Assembly (NCBI GenBank): GCA_040768125.1
Contig: JAXGNG010000001.1
Location: forward strand, 1,364,001-1,428,000
Direction: 5' to 3'
Length of the DNA: 64,000 nt
Source of the DNA: RBG-16-49-21 sp040768125
GTDB taxonomy: Bacteria > Spirochaetota > UBA4802 > UBA5550
Below the pieces are notes generated by a model. It saw nothing but the letters and a program-made list of their open reading frames with translations, had not been told where the DNA came from and searched no databases. The position numbers were made by a program, and so were the translations under genes. Below are positions 41,135 through 49,464 of this stretch, one piece after another (position 1 is the stretch's first letter; each line of letters begins with the position of its first letter).

Positions 41135-41174
41135 GATGGTAACGATCTGGAACCCGCCTCCGATGTCAATAAAA

Positions 41175-41283
41175 GGGAACCTCTAAAAATCAGATTTGGA
41201 AGTTCCCTTGTGGGCACTTTCAAGGTAAAAATTAGATTTTTCTGTTGGTTTTATAATGAAAAATCTAATTTTTCGAGGTGCCC
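41175..41283. mobile_element. Small A+T-rich inverted-repeat element (MITE or IS remnant)
   Basis: Two 23-bp ends (41175-41197 and 41261-41283) match at 20 of 23 positions as inverted repeats. Inside, a perfect 16-bp inverted repeat (41227-41242 with 41258-41273) closes a 15-nt loop, and GGGCAC at 41212-41217 pairs with GTGCCC at 41278-41283. No transposase and no clear target-site duplication. Base composition differs sharply from the flanking genes. It may instead be a strong hairpin of other function. Confidence 0.5.
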
Positions 41284-41439
41284 ATAACACAATGATAGAA
41301 AGATACAATGTTATTCCAAGGGATTCAACAGGCAAACGGAATTTACCCTGTAAATCGACCAGCAATAATAAAAAAATGGAAGTAGTATCCGTCATGGAAT
41401 CCGGGGGATCACGGGGGCAGGTCTGGGCGGTTCGCCTCG

Positions 41440-41475
41440 AAGAAAATGCCCCGGGGAGGCTTCGTTCCCCGGGGC
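41440..41475 (-). terminator. Intrinsic terminator after the VWA protein gene
   Basis: A perfect 10-bp G+C stem (41448-41457 with 41466-41475) with an 8-nt loop. On the minus strand it is followed by ATTTTCTT, and it lies just downstream of the VWA gene stop. Confidence 0.8.
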
Positions 41476-41484
41476 GGCCTTCGC

Positions 41485-43119
41485 TCACTTCTTTAACAGC
41501 GCGCAGGTTTCCACCATCCTGATGAACTCACCTCGATCGCCCTCGGGATCCTTGCCCTTCGCCCCCCTTGCCATGGCTATGACATCCTTGAAGGAGAGGT
41601 CGCCGGCATGCTTCGAGTCCCGCAGTATCATGCCGAAGCCCGCCACGGCGGCGGAGAAGCGGAAATTCTCCGACGACGCGGCCAGGCCCGACCTGCCGTC
41701 CTTCAGGGGCGAGGTGATGAGCCTGCTCGCCTCCTCGCCGGGAATCTTGTAGCGGAGCTTCAGGGTGAGGAGCTCGTCGTTCCCCGGGGAAACCTCGGGG
41801 ACGGTGCGCTGGTACTTGAGGGGATCGGTGCCGCGCACCTCGCGGGAGGAGCCGGCGGGGATGATCTCGTAGAGCGCCGTGACGGTGTGCCCGGCACCGA
41901 GCTCGCCGGCGTCCTTGAGGTCATCGTTGAAGTCCTCGTTGGCCATGACGCGGTTTTCATACCCCACGAGGCGGTATCCCTTCACCGTGGCGGGGTTGAA
42001 CTCCACCTGGATCTTCACGTCCTTCGCGATGGTGTACATGTTGGCCCGCATCTCCCTCACGAAGACCTTCTCCGCCTCGCGGATGCCGTCGATGTAGAAG
42101 TAGTTGCCGTTCCCGGCCTTGCTGATCCTCTCCATGCGGCCGTCCTTGTAGTTGCCCATGCCGAAGCCGCAGATGGTGAGATAGATGTCGGTCTTCCGAT
42201 ATTCGTCCATCATGCGCACCAGCTCTCCCGTGGAGGACACGCCGACGTTGAAATCGCCGTCGGTGCAGAGGATCACGCGGTTGTTGCCCCCCGGGATGAG
42301 GCTTCCCCTTGCCGTTGCATAGGCGAGCTGTATCCCCGCCCCGCCGGCCGTGCTGCCCCCCGCCTGGAGCCCCTCCAGTGCCGCCATGATCTTCCTGCGA
42401 GAAGACGCCGGGGTGGGGGGGAGGACCAGCCCGGCGGACCCCGCGTAGGCCACGATGGCGACACGGTCTTTCGCCGAGAGCCGGCCCAGAAGCAGGCCGA
42501 GGGATTTTTTCAACAGGGGGAGCTTGTCCTCGCTCTGCATGGAGCCCGAGGAGTCGACGAGAAAGACCAGGTTGCTCGGCCTGAGGTTTTCGTAGTCCAT
42601 GGACCTGCCGCGAATCCCGATATGGACGAGGCGGTTCCCGGGGCTCCAAGGGGAGGCGGAGACCTCCGTGGTGACGGAAAAGGGGTGCGCCGATCCGGGT
42701 TCAGGGTAATCGTAGTCGAAATAATTTATCAGCTCTTCGATCCTCACGGAATCTGCCGGGGGCGCCTGGCTCCGGGCGATGAAGCGCCGGACGTTGGAAT
42801 AGGACGCGGTGTCAACGTCGATGGAAAAGGTGGAGAGGGGATTCTGCGCCGCGGCCCTGAACTCGTTTTCGGTGATTGGGTCGTACTCTTCTGTGTTGAA
42901 CGGGGGAATAGTATCGCCGTCGTATGGCGCGGCATGGGGGAGGGTCATGACGGCCCCGCTGTCCCTGCTCCTCAGGGCCTCTTCGCATTTCCTTTCCCCT
43001 CCGGTGAATTTTTCGATGGTCGCTGTCTGCGTTCCCGTGGTGCCGCAGGCGGCGATACATGATCCGATCGCTATCGCCGCGAACAGGGCGAGGACGGGTC
43101 CGGGCATTATTCTTTTCAT
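41485..43119 (-). CDS. VWA-domain lipoprotein (YfbK type)
   Basis: 544 residues from ATG 43119, with AAGGAG 7 nt upstream. A longer frame to 43704 overlaps the next gene and has no such site. Lipobox near IAIGSCIAAC. Residues 85-140 match the YfbK N-terminal region (NPLSTFSIDVDTASYSNVRRF, VRIEELINYFDYDYPEP). Then a von Willebrand A domain with MIDAS VFLVDSSGSMQSEDKLPLL, then a C-terminal DUF3520-like segment (DPLKYQRTVPEVSPGNDELLTLKLRYK). Probably a metal-dependent adhesion or assembly lipoprotein of unknown partner. Confidence 0.9.
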   Translation of the reverse strand: MKRIMPGPVLALFAAIAIGSCIAACGTTGTQTATIEKFTGGERKCEEALRSRDSGAVMTLPHAAPYDGDTIPPFNTEEYDPITENEFRAAAQNPLSTFSIDVDTASYSNVRRFIARSQAPPADSVRIEELINYFDYDYPEPGSAHPFSVTTEVSASPWSPGNRLVHIGIRGRSMDYENLRPSNLVFLVDSSGSMQSEDKLPLLKKSLGLLLGRLSAKDRVAIVAYAGSAGLVLPPTPASSRRKIMAALEGLQAGGSTAGGAGIQLAYATARGSLIPGGNNRVILCTDGDFNVGVSSTGELVRMMDEYRKTDIYLTICGFGMGNYKDGRMERISKAGNGNYFYIDGIREAEKVFVREMRANMYTIAKDVKIQVEFNPATVKGYRLVGYENRVMANEDFNDDLKDAGELGAGHTVTALYEIIPAGSSREVRGTDPLKYQRTVPEVSPGNDELLTLKLRYKIPGEEASRLITSPLKDGRSGLAASSENFRFSAAVAGFGMILRDSKHAGDLSFKDVIAMARGAKGKDPEGDRGEFIRMVETCALLKK

Positions 43120-43212
43120 GGCTGCGCTCCTTGTCGATGATGATGCCACGCCTGGCGTGTTCGTTCTATAGACAGGTCGGGCATGATTAAGTTCTTGTTT
43201 TTTATAATCCGC

Positions 43213-43241
43213 TTGACGGAAGGGGAAAATTATGGGTAGAT
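43213..43241 (+). promoter_or_regulatory. Candidate promoter of the DUF2339-DUF3999 gene
   Basis: TTGACG at 43213-43218 and GTAGAT at 43236-43241, spacer 17 bp, in an A+T-rich stretch of the divergent spacer. Confidence 0.35.
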
Positions 43242-43303
43242 AGATCGCGTGCCGGGGGATGGACATGCCGGCACGCAATCCCGTAACCGGGGAGCGACAT
43301 GCC

Positions 43304-46204
43304 ATGGCAGGGGGACTCGAGGATCTAAGAAAAAGAATCGACGCCCTGGAGCGGGAGCTCAGGGCCGTCAGGGCCGAGCTTGAACGGGCCATGGGCGGGG
43401 CGATAGTGGAGGCGCCGCGCCCGGCCGCCGCCGAGCGGAAGCGCTCCGCCGCCGGCGATGCGATGAGGAGGGTTTTCGGCGACAACGCGGAGATATCCAT
43501 CGGCGGCATAGTCATCGGGTTGGTCGGGGCCGTCGCCTTCCTGCTCGGCGCCGGGTGGTTTATCAAGCTCGCGATCGAGCGGTACTGGCTCAACGAGTCT
43601 GCCCGGGTGCTCATCGGCCTCGTCGCGGGGTTCGGGGCGATCGCCGCGTCCCTGCGCCTGGCGATGATGCGATTCCGTGTGATCCCCCACGCCCTGGCCG
43701 GCACGGGATACGCCGTGTGCTACTTCGCCGTTTTCAGCGCTTATTATTTCTACGGCCTCCTCGGTTTGAAGGAGTCATTCTGTTTCATGGTGGCGATTTC
43801 CCTGGTCTCGGCGTTCATGGCCCGCAGGGGCTCGAGCCAGATACTCTATCTCTTCAGCCTCATCGGCGCGTTCCTGGCGCCCATTCTCATGTCCCAGGGA
43901 GAAAACTCCTACCGCTTCCTCTTCGCGTACATGACCCTCTTCAACCTGGTATTCCTTTTCATGAGCCGCTCCTTCCCATGGAAGGTTTCGGCGTACGCCG
44001 TCCTGATCCTGAACAGCGCCGTCTACGCCGGGTGGATGGGTGAGAGCTTGGAGGAAAGCAGTTTTACCGTTCCCTTTCTCTTCATCACCCTGCTGCTCCA
44101 TATTTTCATGGTGAGGCGGCTTTTTACCGCGCACGCTTCGGGCCGTTCCGCCCTCTGGGAGGACATTCTCTTTATCCTCGCGGTGGCGTCCCATGTCGTC
44201 CTCGGGCACCTGACCGTGGCGCAGTTTCATCCCTCCCTGCTTCCGCACTATTATCTTTTCGTCTCCCTCTCCCTGGCGCTGTGGCAGATGGCCTATTCCG
44301 GGGCGTCCGGGGAAGCCTTCAGGAGAAGGTCCGCGGCGGCAACACTCCTGGTCCTGGTTCCTCTCATGATGGCCTCCCTCTCGATCTTTGCCGGCGCCCC
44401 CTGGAAGGTGACGGCCCTGGTGGCGGCAACGGGGACCTTCTCCATCATCGCCCTTCGCGAGGACAGGAAGGAAATAATCGTCGCGGCGATACCCCTCTGG
44501 ACGGTCACGGTCATGGTGCTCCTTCTCACCCAGCGGGGCCTCCCAGAGGGGGCATGGCCCCTGCTGAACAGCAGGTTCTATCATTACCTTCTCGCCGCGA
44601 TCTTTCTCTCCGCCATGTTCTACCTTCGTCGGAGCGAAACAGCCTTCCGGGTGTACGGCTTCCTGGCCCTCTTCCTCGTCATCGTGGCGAGCCTCATGGA
44701 GAACCGCGACTTCGTCACCGGGGACGTCAGCTTCCGCAGGCTCAGTTATTCCTACGTGCTTCTTTTTTATGCCCTGGCGCTCATCGTGCCCGGGTTCAGG
44801 CTCGGGAGGCCCCTCCTCCGGATCACGGGGCTCTCCCTTATCGGGATCGTGATACTCAAGTTTTACGCCTACGACATGTGGGTCCTCGACCTCGTCGTGC
44901 GGATCGCCGCGGGCCTCACCCTGGGGGTATTCCTCATCGTTACCGCTCTCTTCTACCAAAGGTTCAAGGAGAAACTCGTGAAAACCATGGCGCCGACAAA
45001 ATGCATCTTCGTTCTCATCATCGCCCTGGCGGCAACGGCCGTTTCGGCCGAGCCGGTCAGGGTGGAGTCCTTTAAGTATTACCAGGAGATCAGGGGTGAT
45101 CTCTCCATCGGCGGGGACGTGATATACGGGACGATCGACCTGGACGAGGAGGTGTACCGGAACTCGTGGCGCAATGACCTGAGGATACTTCACCGGGGAA
45201 GGGAACTGCCCTACCTCCTCGCCCGGGCGCTGGACCGGGGAAGGAGCGAGTGGAAGAAACCGAAGGTGATATTCGAGCGCCTCACCAGGGAGGGACGCAT
45301 CTATGTCCTGGATCTTCCCCCTCTCCCGGAAGGGGCCGAATACGCGCGCCTTGCCGTGGAGGCGCCGGGGACCTACGAGATGAACATACAGGTGAGCGAG
45401 TCGCCCGAGCCCGGGGACTGGAATATCGTGGGATACTACTTTATACATCGCTATGACGATGAATCGGCGAGGAAGGTGATTCCCCTGGGCCTCTCGGGGA
45501 AGCGTTACCTGCGCCTGGAATCAAACAGGACCGGCGCCCTCGCGTTTCCGGCGATCGAGATCCGTTCCGGGGGCGCCCTGGAATTTCATGAAAAGGCGGA
45601 CCCCGCCGCGATCGAAACGGGCGCCGAGCCTGACCTCGAGGGCACGGCCTACTATTTCCCCAACGAGAAGCGCGCCCTTGTCTCGCAGGTGATTCTCCGC
45701 TTCGGAGACGGGCGCTTTTCCCGGAGGTACGAGCTCTTCGAGAAGGAGGGAGGGCAGTACCGCGGCGTCACCGAGGGGACCTTCACCCAGCGCGAGCCGG
45801 CGCGGCAGATCATCACGCTTCCCGAGCCGAACCAGAACCCGCTGAAGCTGGTCGTTGTCAACGAAGACGACGCCCCACTGGCTCTGAAGGAATTCGGTGT
45901 AACGGGTCCGAAGGAGCGACTTATCTTCGAGCTTCCGAAGGAGAAGGACGTCGCCACGATGCGGCTCTACTACGGCAACAGGTACGCCCCGGCGCCCCGG
46001 TACGACATCGGGGACACCTATGATGGGAATCTGAAACATGTTGCGTTTACCACGGGAAGGCACCAGAAGAACGGAGAGTTCGGCTACTCGATGCTTGAAC
46101 CCCCCGTGTCGATATGGATAATCAGGATTCTTTTTATCTGCGGATTCGCGGGCCTTGTATGGCCGACCTATCGCATCATTGCAAGGTACGCCGGGAACGA
46201 GTGA
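43304..46204 (+). CDS. DUF2339-DUF3999 fusion membrane protein
   Basis: About 966 residues (ATG 43304; ATG 43259 is an in-frame alternative). The first 560 residues start with a coiled coil (DLRKRIDALERELRAVRAELERA) and continue with many membrane helices, as in DUF2339 proteins. Then comes a second start-like stretch, VKTMAPTKCIFVLIIALAAT, which ends in a signal-peptide-like AVSAEP and leads into a DUF3999-like soluble domain and a final helix (SIWIIRILFICGFAGLVWP). These families are usually encoded by adjacent genes. An internal ribosome-binding site at 44966 precedes GTG 44978, so a separate DUF3999 protein may also be made. It is divergent from the VWA protein gene. Confidence 0.8.
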   Translation: MAGGLEDLRKRIDALERELRAVRAELERAMGGAIVEAPRPAAAERKRSAAGDAMRRVFGDNAEISIGGIVIGLVGAVAFLLGAGWFIKLAIERYWLNESARVLIGLVAGFGAIAASLRLAMMRFRVIPHALAGTGYAVCYFAVFSAYYFYGLLGLKESFCFMVAISLVSAFMARRGSSQILYLFSLIGAFLAPILMSQGENSYRFLFAYMTLFNLVFLFMSRSFPWKVSAYAVLILNSAVYAGWMGESLEESSFTVPFLFITLLLHIFMVRRLFTAHASGRSALWEDILFILAVASHVVLGHLTVAQFHPSLLPHYYLFVSLSLALWQMAYSGASGEAFRRRSAAATLLVLVPLMMASLSIFAGAPWKVTALVAATGTFSIIALREDRKEIIVAAIPLWTVTVMVLLLTQRGLPEGAWPLLNSRFYHYLLAAIFLSAMFYLRRSETAFRVYGFLALFLVIVASLMENRDFVTGDVSFRRLSYSYVLLFYALALIVPGFRLGRPLLRITGLSLIGIVILKFYAYDMWVLDLVVRIAAGLTLGVFLIVTALFYQRFKEKLVKTMAPTKCIFVLIIALAATAVSAEPVRVESFKYYQEIRGDLSIGGDVIYGTIDLDEEVYRNSWRNDLRILHRGRELPYLLARALDRGRSEWKKPKVIFERLTREGRIYVLDLPPLPEGAEYARLAVEAPGTYEMNIQVSESPEPGDWNIVGYYFIHRYDDESARKVIPLGLSGKRYLRLESNRTGALAFPAIEIRSGGALEFHEKADPAAIETGAEPDLEGTAYYFPNEKRALVSQVILRFGDGRFSRRYELFEKEGGQYRGVTEGTFTQREPARQIITLPEPNQNPLKLVVVNEDDAPLALKEFGVTGPKERLIFELPKEKDVATMRLYYGNRYAPAPRYDIGDTYDGNLKHVAFTTGRHQKNGEFGYSMLEPPVSIWIIRILFICGFAGLVWPTYRIIARYAGNE
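44966..44980 (+). promoter_or_regulatory. Internal ribosome-binding site and GTG start inside the DUF2339-DUF3999 frame
   Basis: AAGGAG at 44966-44971 lies 6 nt before GTG 44978, in frame with the long protein. Translation from here would give a protein beginning MKTMAPTKCIFVLIIALAAT with a typical signal peptide. Confidence 0.55.
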
Positions 46205-46240
46205 GAATCCCCACAAACCCCGGGAACCTGGCGGGCCATC

Positions 46241-46405
46241 CTATTTGCCGCTGCCCGGGTTCGACCATTCGCAGCGCGAGCACTTGTAGCCGTTATATTT
46301 CATTTTCCCCGACGGCTCGATTTCGACCCTGGCCATGACGATCGATTCGCAGTGAGGACAGTGCTTGGCGATAAGCTCATATTCCTCTTGGGTTTCCGTT
46401 TTCAT
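46241..46405 (-). CDS. Small zinc-ribbon protein
   Basis: 54 residues with two cysteine pairs, CPHC (residues 16-19) and CSRC (residues 43-46), in a zinc-ribbon arrangement. The rest is hydrophilic with no signal peptide. GGGGGAAAG lies just before the ATG. It sits between the DUF2339-DUF3999 gene and the MORN lipoprotein gene. No partner is obvious. Confidence 0.75.
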   Translation of the reverse strand: MKTETQEEYELIAKHCPHCESIVMARVEIEPSGKMKYNGYKCSRCEWSNPGSGK

Positions 46406-46616
46406 CTTTCCCCCGTCTTTTGTCGTAAATCATGTAAATCGAAAAAGATACGACATATTTTACATATCGTCAATAGCGTCAAGAAAAAAAGTGAATAAAA
46501 TCAGGATGTGTCCATTTTATCAGGGACACGACTGACTTGTAAGAGAGGAAAGACAGCAGTGGAAATGATTATCTATCGGCAGTGGTAGCATGGCCCTATA
46601 CGGCATTCTGGATGGG

Positions 46617-46649
46617 TAAAAAAGGCCCTCGCGTTACAGCGGGGGCCCT
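46617..46649 (-). terminator. Intrinsic terminator after the MORN lipoprotein gene
   Basis: A 9-bp G+C stem (46624-46632 with 46639-46647, one wobble) with a 6-nt loop and a run of T residues on the minus strand, just past the MORN gene stop. Confidence 0.8.
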
Positions 46650-46671
46650 GCGCTTGCAATAATCATGGGGT

Positions 46672-47157
46672 CTATTCACCCTGATAGATGTTGTCCTTCC
46701 AGAGGCCCTTGAGGGTCTTCCCGTCAACGTAGTACATCACGCCCTGGCCGTCCCTCTTGTCGTTTTTGAATTCACCCACATACCGGTCCCCGGACTTCCA
46801 GGTATAGGTCCCCTGGCCGTGCATCATCCCGTCTTTCCAGTCGCCCTCGTAGCGATCGCCGTTGGTCCAGGTATATACGCCCCTGCCGTCCTTGATGCTT
46901 TTAGTGTACACGCCGCTGTACACGTCGCCGGCCGCCCAGGTATAGGTCCCCTCGCCGTCCCGGAGGCCCTCCTTGTAGGGACCGACATAGCGGTCGCCGG
47001 ATTTCCAGATATATTCCCCCTCGCCACTTCGAACCTTGTCGGAAGCCTTGCCGACGTATTTATCGCCGGAGGGATAGTCTATGGTGGTTTTGCATCCCGC
47101 GACGAGGAAGGCGGATGCGGATATGAGAGCCAACGCGAGCAGTATATTTTTCTTCAT
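46672..47157 (-). CDS. MORN-repeat lipoprotein
   Basis: 161 residues from ATG 47157, with AAGGAG 8 nt upstream. A lipoprotein signal peptide (ILLALALISASAFLVAGC) is followed by about five MORN repeats of roughly 23 residues (GDKYVG..., GDRYVGPYKEGLRDGEGTY, GDVYSGVYTKSIKDGRGVY, GDRYEGDWKDGMMHGQGTY, GDRYVGEFKNDKRDGQGVM). MORN repeats form extended beta hairpins that bind lipids or proteins. Anchored in the inner or outer membrane. The terminator is at 46617. Confidence 0.9.
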   Translation of the reverse strand: MKKNILLALALISASAFLVAGCKTTIDYPSGDKYVGKASDKVRSGEGEYIWKSGDRYVGPYKEGLRDGEGTYTWAAGDVYSGVYTKSIKDGRGVYTWTNGDRYEGDWKDGMMHGQGTYTWKSGDRYVGEFKNDKRDGQGVMYYVDGKTLKGLWKDNIYQGE

Positions 47158-47512
47158 GGTGCACACTCCTTTTGTAATAATTGTATCATGAAGCATTATC
47201 TGAGAATAATCAATTTGTCAATAGATTATGAAAAAAACCGGGTTTTCATGAAGGATGTTCGAACAGGTGATTGAAGAACGTTTGCTTCTCTGGATGGCAT
47301 CTGCCTGTTACTGCGATGAAGTCCGTTCATTTGAGTTTTTAATAATAATGGGAAAAAATAAACATGTTATTATAATAAAGTTGTAATTATTATCATGTTC
47401 GATTTTCATGCCGTTAATACTATCCGTTTTATTGCCGATACTATACCTGGCGGGGGTTTCGCATGATAAACCCCATCACCCGGGGTCACTCGATGAACTA
47501 TCAGGAGACGCC
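47158..47512. other. 355-bp A+T-rich divergent spacer
   Basis: On the minus strand TTGACA (complement of 47216-47221) and GATAAT (complement of 47195-47200), spacer 15 bp, form a candidate promoter for the MORN gene. On the plus side an imperfect inverted repeat with AACATG and CATGTT ends (about 47362-47400) precedes the putative barrel gene. No gene seen. Confidence 0.45.
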
Positions 47513-48184
47513 ATGAGGATTTACCGTTCAGGCGCGATCACTTTGCTGCTACTCCTTGCCCTCGTTGCCGTGGTGGATGTGAGCTTTGCGCACGCGGCCT
47601 TCGAGATGCATGATCACGTGAAGGTTGGGGCGCGGCCGGTCTACGGGATGGTCCTGGGTGAGTATCGCGCGGAATACCCCCATGCCCCGGGATTCTTACT
47701 GTACGCCCAGGGGGGCTACCGGCTTAACGTGAAAAATAAATTGATGATCTATCCAGGCGTGAGCTGGGGATTCCTCTATTGCGCCCACGGGTCTGAAAGC
47801 GGCAGGAGACTGATGATGTTTCCCTTCTCCCTCGATCTTTTTTTTGACGCGCCGCTCCTGAATTTCGACACGAAGGCGGGACTGTTCGCCCTGGTCCCTT
47901 CCGTCGGGCTGGGGGTGTACCTCAACGATTACCGGAGCGGGAGAACCTCCGCCACGGGGGGGGATTTCGGATACCGCGTCGGGGTGAACCTGGAATACCG
48001 ACACGCGAAGATGCGGAATGCCTACGTGGATCTGCGCATCGACCACCTGGGCACCACGAATTTCAAGGATTACCTGCCGGCCCTGGCCTTCGGCGTCGGG
48101 GCAGGTTACATGTTCCCGATCAGCGGGCTGGCGGGGCCGGGGAAGGGGCGCGCGGCGAATACCCGGGAAAGCGTTGAGCCGTGA
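47513..48184 (+). CDS. Putative outer-membrane beta-barrel protein
   Basis: 223 residues from ATG 47513, with AGGAG 5 nt upstream. A signal peptide (SGAITLLLLLALVAVVDVSFAHA) precedes alternating hydrophobic strands ending in aromatic residues: GARPVYGMVLGEYRAEYP, LLYAQGGYRLNVKNKLMIYPGVSWGFLY, VPSVGLGVYLNDY, FGYRVGVNLEYRHAKM, LPALAFGVGAGYMFP. This is the look of an 8- to 10-strand barrel, such as the OmpW/OmpA-like group. No family is certain. Function unknown. Confidence 0.7.
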   Translation: MRIYRSGAITLLLLLALVAVVDVSFAHAAFEMHDHVKVGARPVYGMVLGEYRAEYPHAPGFLLYAQGGYRLNVKNKLMIYPGVSWGFLYCAHGSESGRRLMMFPFSLDLFFDAPLLNFDTKAGLFALVPSVGLGVYLNDYRSGRTSATGGDFGYRVGVNLEYRHAKMRNAYVDLRIDHLGTTNFKDYLPALAFGVGAGYMFPISGLAGPGKGRAANTRESVEP

Positions 48185-48217
48185 CGAAAAAGTCATCCTG
48201 GCATGGGGAGTAGTGTA

Positions 48218-49282
48218 ATGCGGAATGTTCGTATCGCCACCAGGGGAAGGGCACTATGGCTGCCTCTTGTAATTGCCCTGCTGATTGCGGGCGCCTGCGC
48301 GAAGGACCCCCTTTCCCTCGCGCTCCGTGACCGCGATACTTCCCTGCTCTACCTTTTGTCGCCCGCCTCGCCGAATCCCTGCGAGGGCCTCACCGCCGAA
48401 TGGAGTGAATATGGCGCCAATCCGATCATTCCCGGAGGCGGAACGGACGGCGTTGACCGGGCCTACTACCCGATGGTCCTCAAGGCGGGGAACCTCTACC
48501 ATGTCTGGTATGGCGACGGGACCAACACGCGCCATGCCGTGAGCGCATCCTACGATTTCAGCGACGCCGTTTTCCCCGCCGCGGTGGTGACGGGCCTCGA
48601 CATCACCTACGAGCCTTATCACCCCCGGATGCTCTATAGCGAGGCTGGGTGGAACATCGGCGGGAGTGACTACGCGGGGCCCTTCCTCATGTACTATACC
48701 GATGGGAACAACTGGACCAATCCTCCCCGGGTCGCCCACTCCGCGGACGGCAGTTCCTGGACCGACATCGGCGCCTGCACGGGGGTCAACTCCTACGGCG
48801 GGAACACCACGGTCTACAACCTGGCGGTGCTCCACGAGGGGGGGAGCGAATGGAAGGCCTACGCGGACAACGGCCTCGGCCACATACAGTACTACACCTC
48901 AAACGACGGGCTCGCCTGGACGGGGATTGCCATGGACATCGTAGTGCCCACCCAGCCGTGGGAGAATGCATTGCAGGGCACGATCGCGCCGTATATCATG
49001 AAGCTCGACGGCACCTACCTGCTCTACTACAGCAGCGGTCTCACGGGGAATGATAAAGCCTTCGGCCTCGCGCTATCATCCGACGGCCAGACCTTCACCA
49101 AGTGGGCGGGCAACCCGATCTATTCCATCGATGACGGCGTCCCCTGGCGGGACGTGCGTACCTACACGACGAGCATCGTGCAGGACGGTCCCATGTGGCT
49201 TCTCTATTACACCGGGAGGACGAATACCCCGGCTACCAGCTATTCCGTGGGCCTGGCCCGGAAGTGCGGGGACCTGTATTGA
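48218..49282 (+). CDS. Lipoprotein with five-bladed beta-propeller, GH43-like
   Basis: 354 residues from ATG 48218. The lipobox is LIAGAC (Cys about residue 27). Repeated blades with aromatic-rich strands (YYPMVLKAGNLYHVWYGDGTN; GPFLMYYTDGNNWTNPPRVAHSADGSSW; PYIMKLDGTYLLYYSSGL; DGQTFTKWAGNPIYS) recall the glycoside hydrolase family 43/62 propeller and similar sugar-binding propellers. I cannot confirm catalytic acid residues. Possibly a polysaccharide-binding surface lipoprotein. It lies 33 bp after the barrel gene and may be co-transcribed. Confidence 0.7.
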   Translation: MRNVRIATRGRALWLPLVIALLIAGACAKDPLSLALRDRDTSLLYLLSPASPNPCEGLTAEWSEYGANPIIPGGGTDGVDRAYYPMVLKAGNLYHVWYGDGTNTRHAVSASYDFSDAVFPAAVVTGLDITYEPYHPRMLYSEAGWNIGGSDYAGPFLMYYTDGNNWTNPPRVAHSADGSSWTDIGACTGVNSYGGNTTVYNLAVLHEGGSEWKAYADNGLGHIQYYTSNDGLAWTGIAMDIVVPTQPWENALQGTIAPYIMKLDGTYLLYYSSGLTGNDKAFGLALSSDGQTFTKWAGNPIYSIDDGVPWRDVRTYTTSIVQDGPMWLLYYTGRTNTPATSYSVGLARKCGDLY

Positions 49283-49464
49283 TGCGCTTCCGGTCTGCGC
49301 GGCCTTCCTGCTCCGGGTATACCGTGCTTCGCCATTATTAATGGCTTGACATTCCTGCATCTGGGCATTTTCCTTTTTATCACATTCGGCTATTTCTTTA
49401 CTCAACGTCCGGTTGAGTGACCGGCGCATGCCGGTCCTCATGATTCCTTTGAAGGTCGGCCATC

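Larger units (their letters stand above)
41135..41484. other. 350-bp intergenic region with an A+T-rich insertion-like element
   Basis: Lies between the M30-like lipoprotein gene and the VWA-protein gene. It contains the 109-bp inverted-repeat element at 41175-41283, unlike the surrounding DNA in base composition, and the terminator at 41440-41475. No gene seen. Confidence 0.6.

Noticed and set aside
41256..41522. A plus-strand open frame through the A+T-rich element
   Set aside because: It begins inside the hairpin element and passes through the VWA terminator; no domain and no ribosome-binding site.
43120..43704. N-terminal extension of the VWA lipoprotein gene to 43704
   Set aside because: ATG 43119 has AAGGAG 7 nt upstream and starts a lipoprotein signal. 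The extension is low-complexity and overlaps the divergent gene.
43775..45448. A long open frame on the minus strand (557 codons) opposite the DUF2339-DUF3999 gene
   Set aside because: It is G+C-driven: the plus-strand gene has a clear membrane-protein sequence, and the minus product is Glu/Gly/His-rich without domains.
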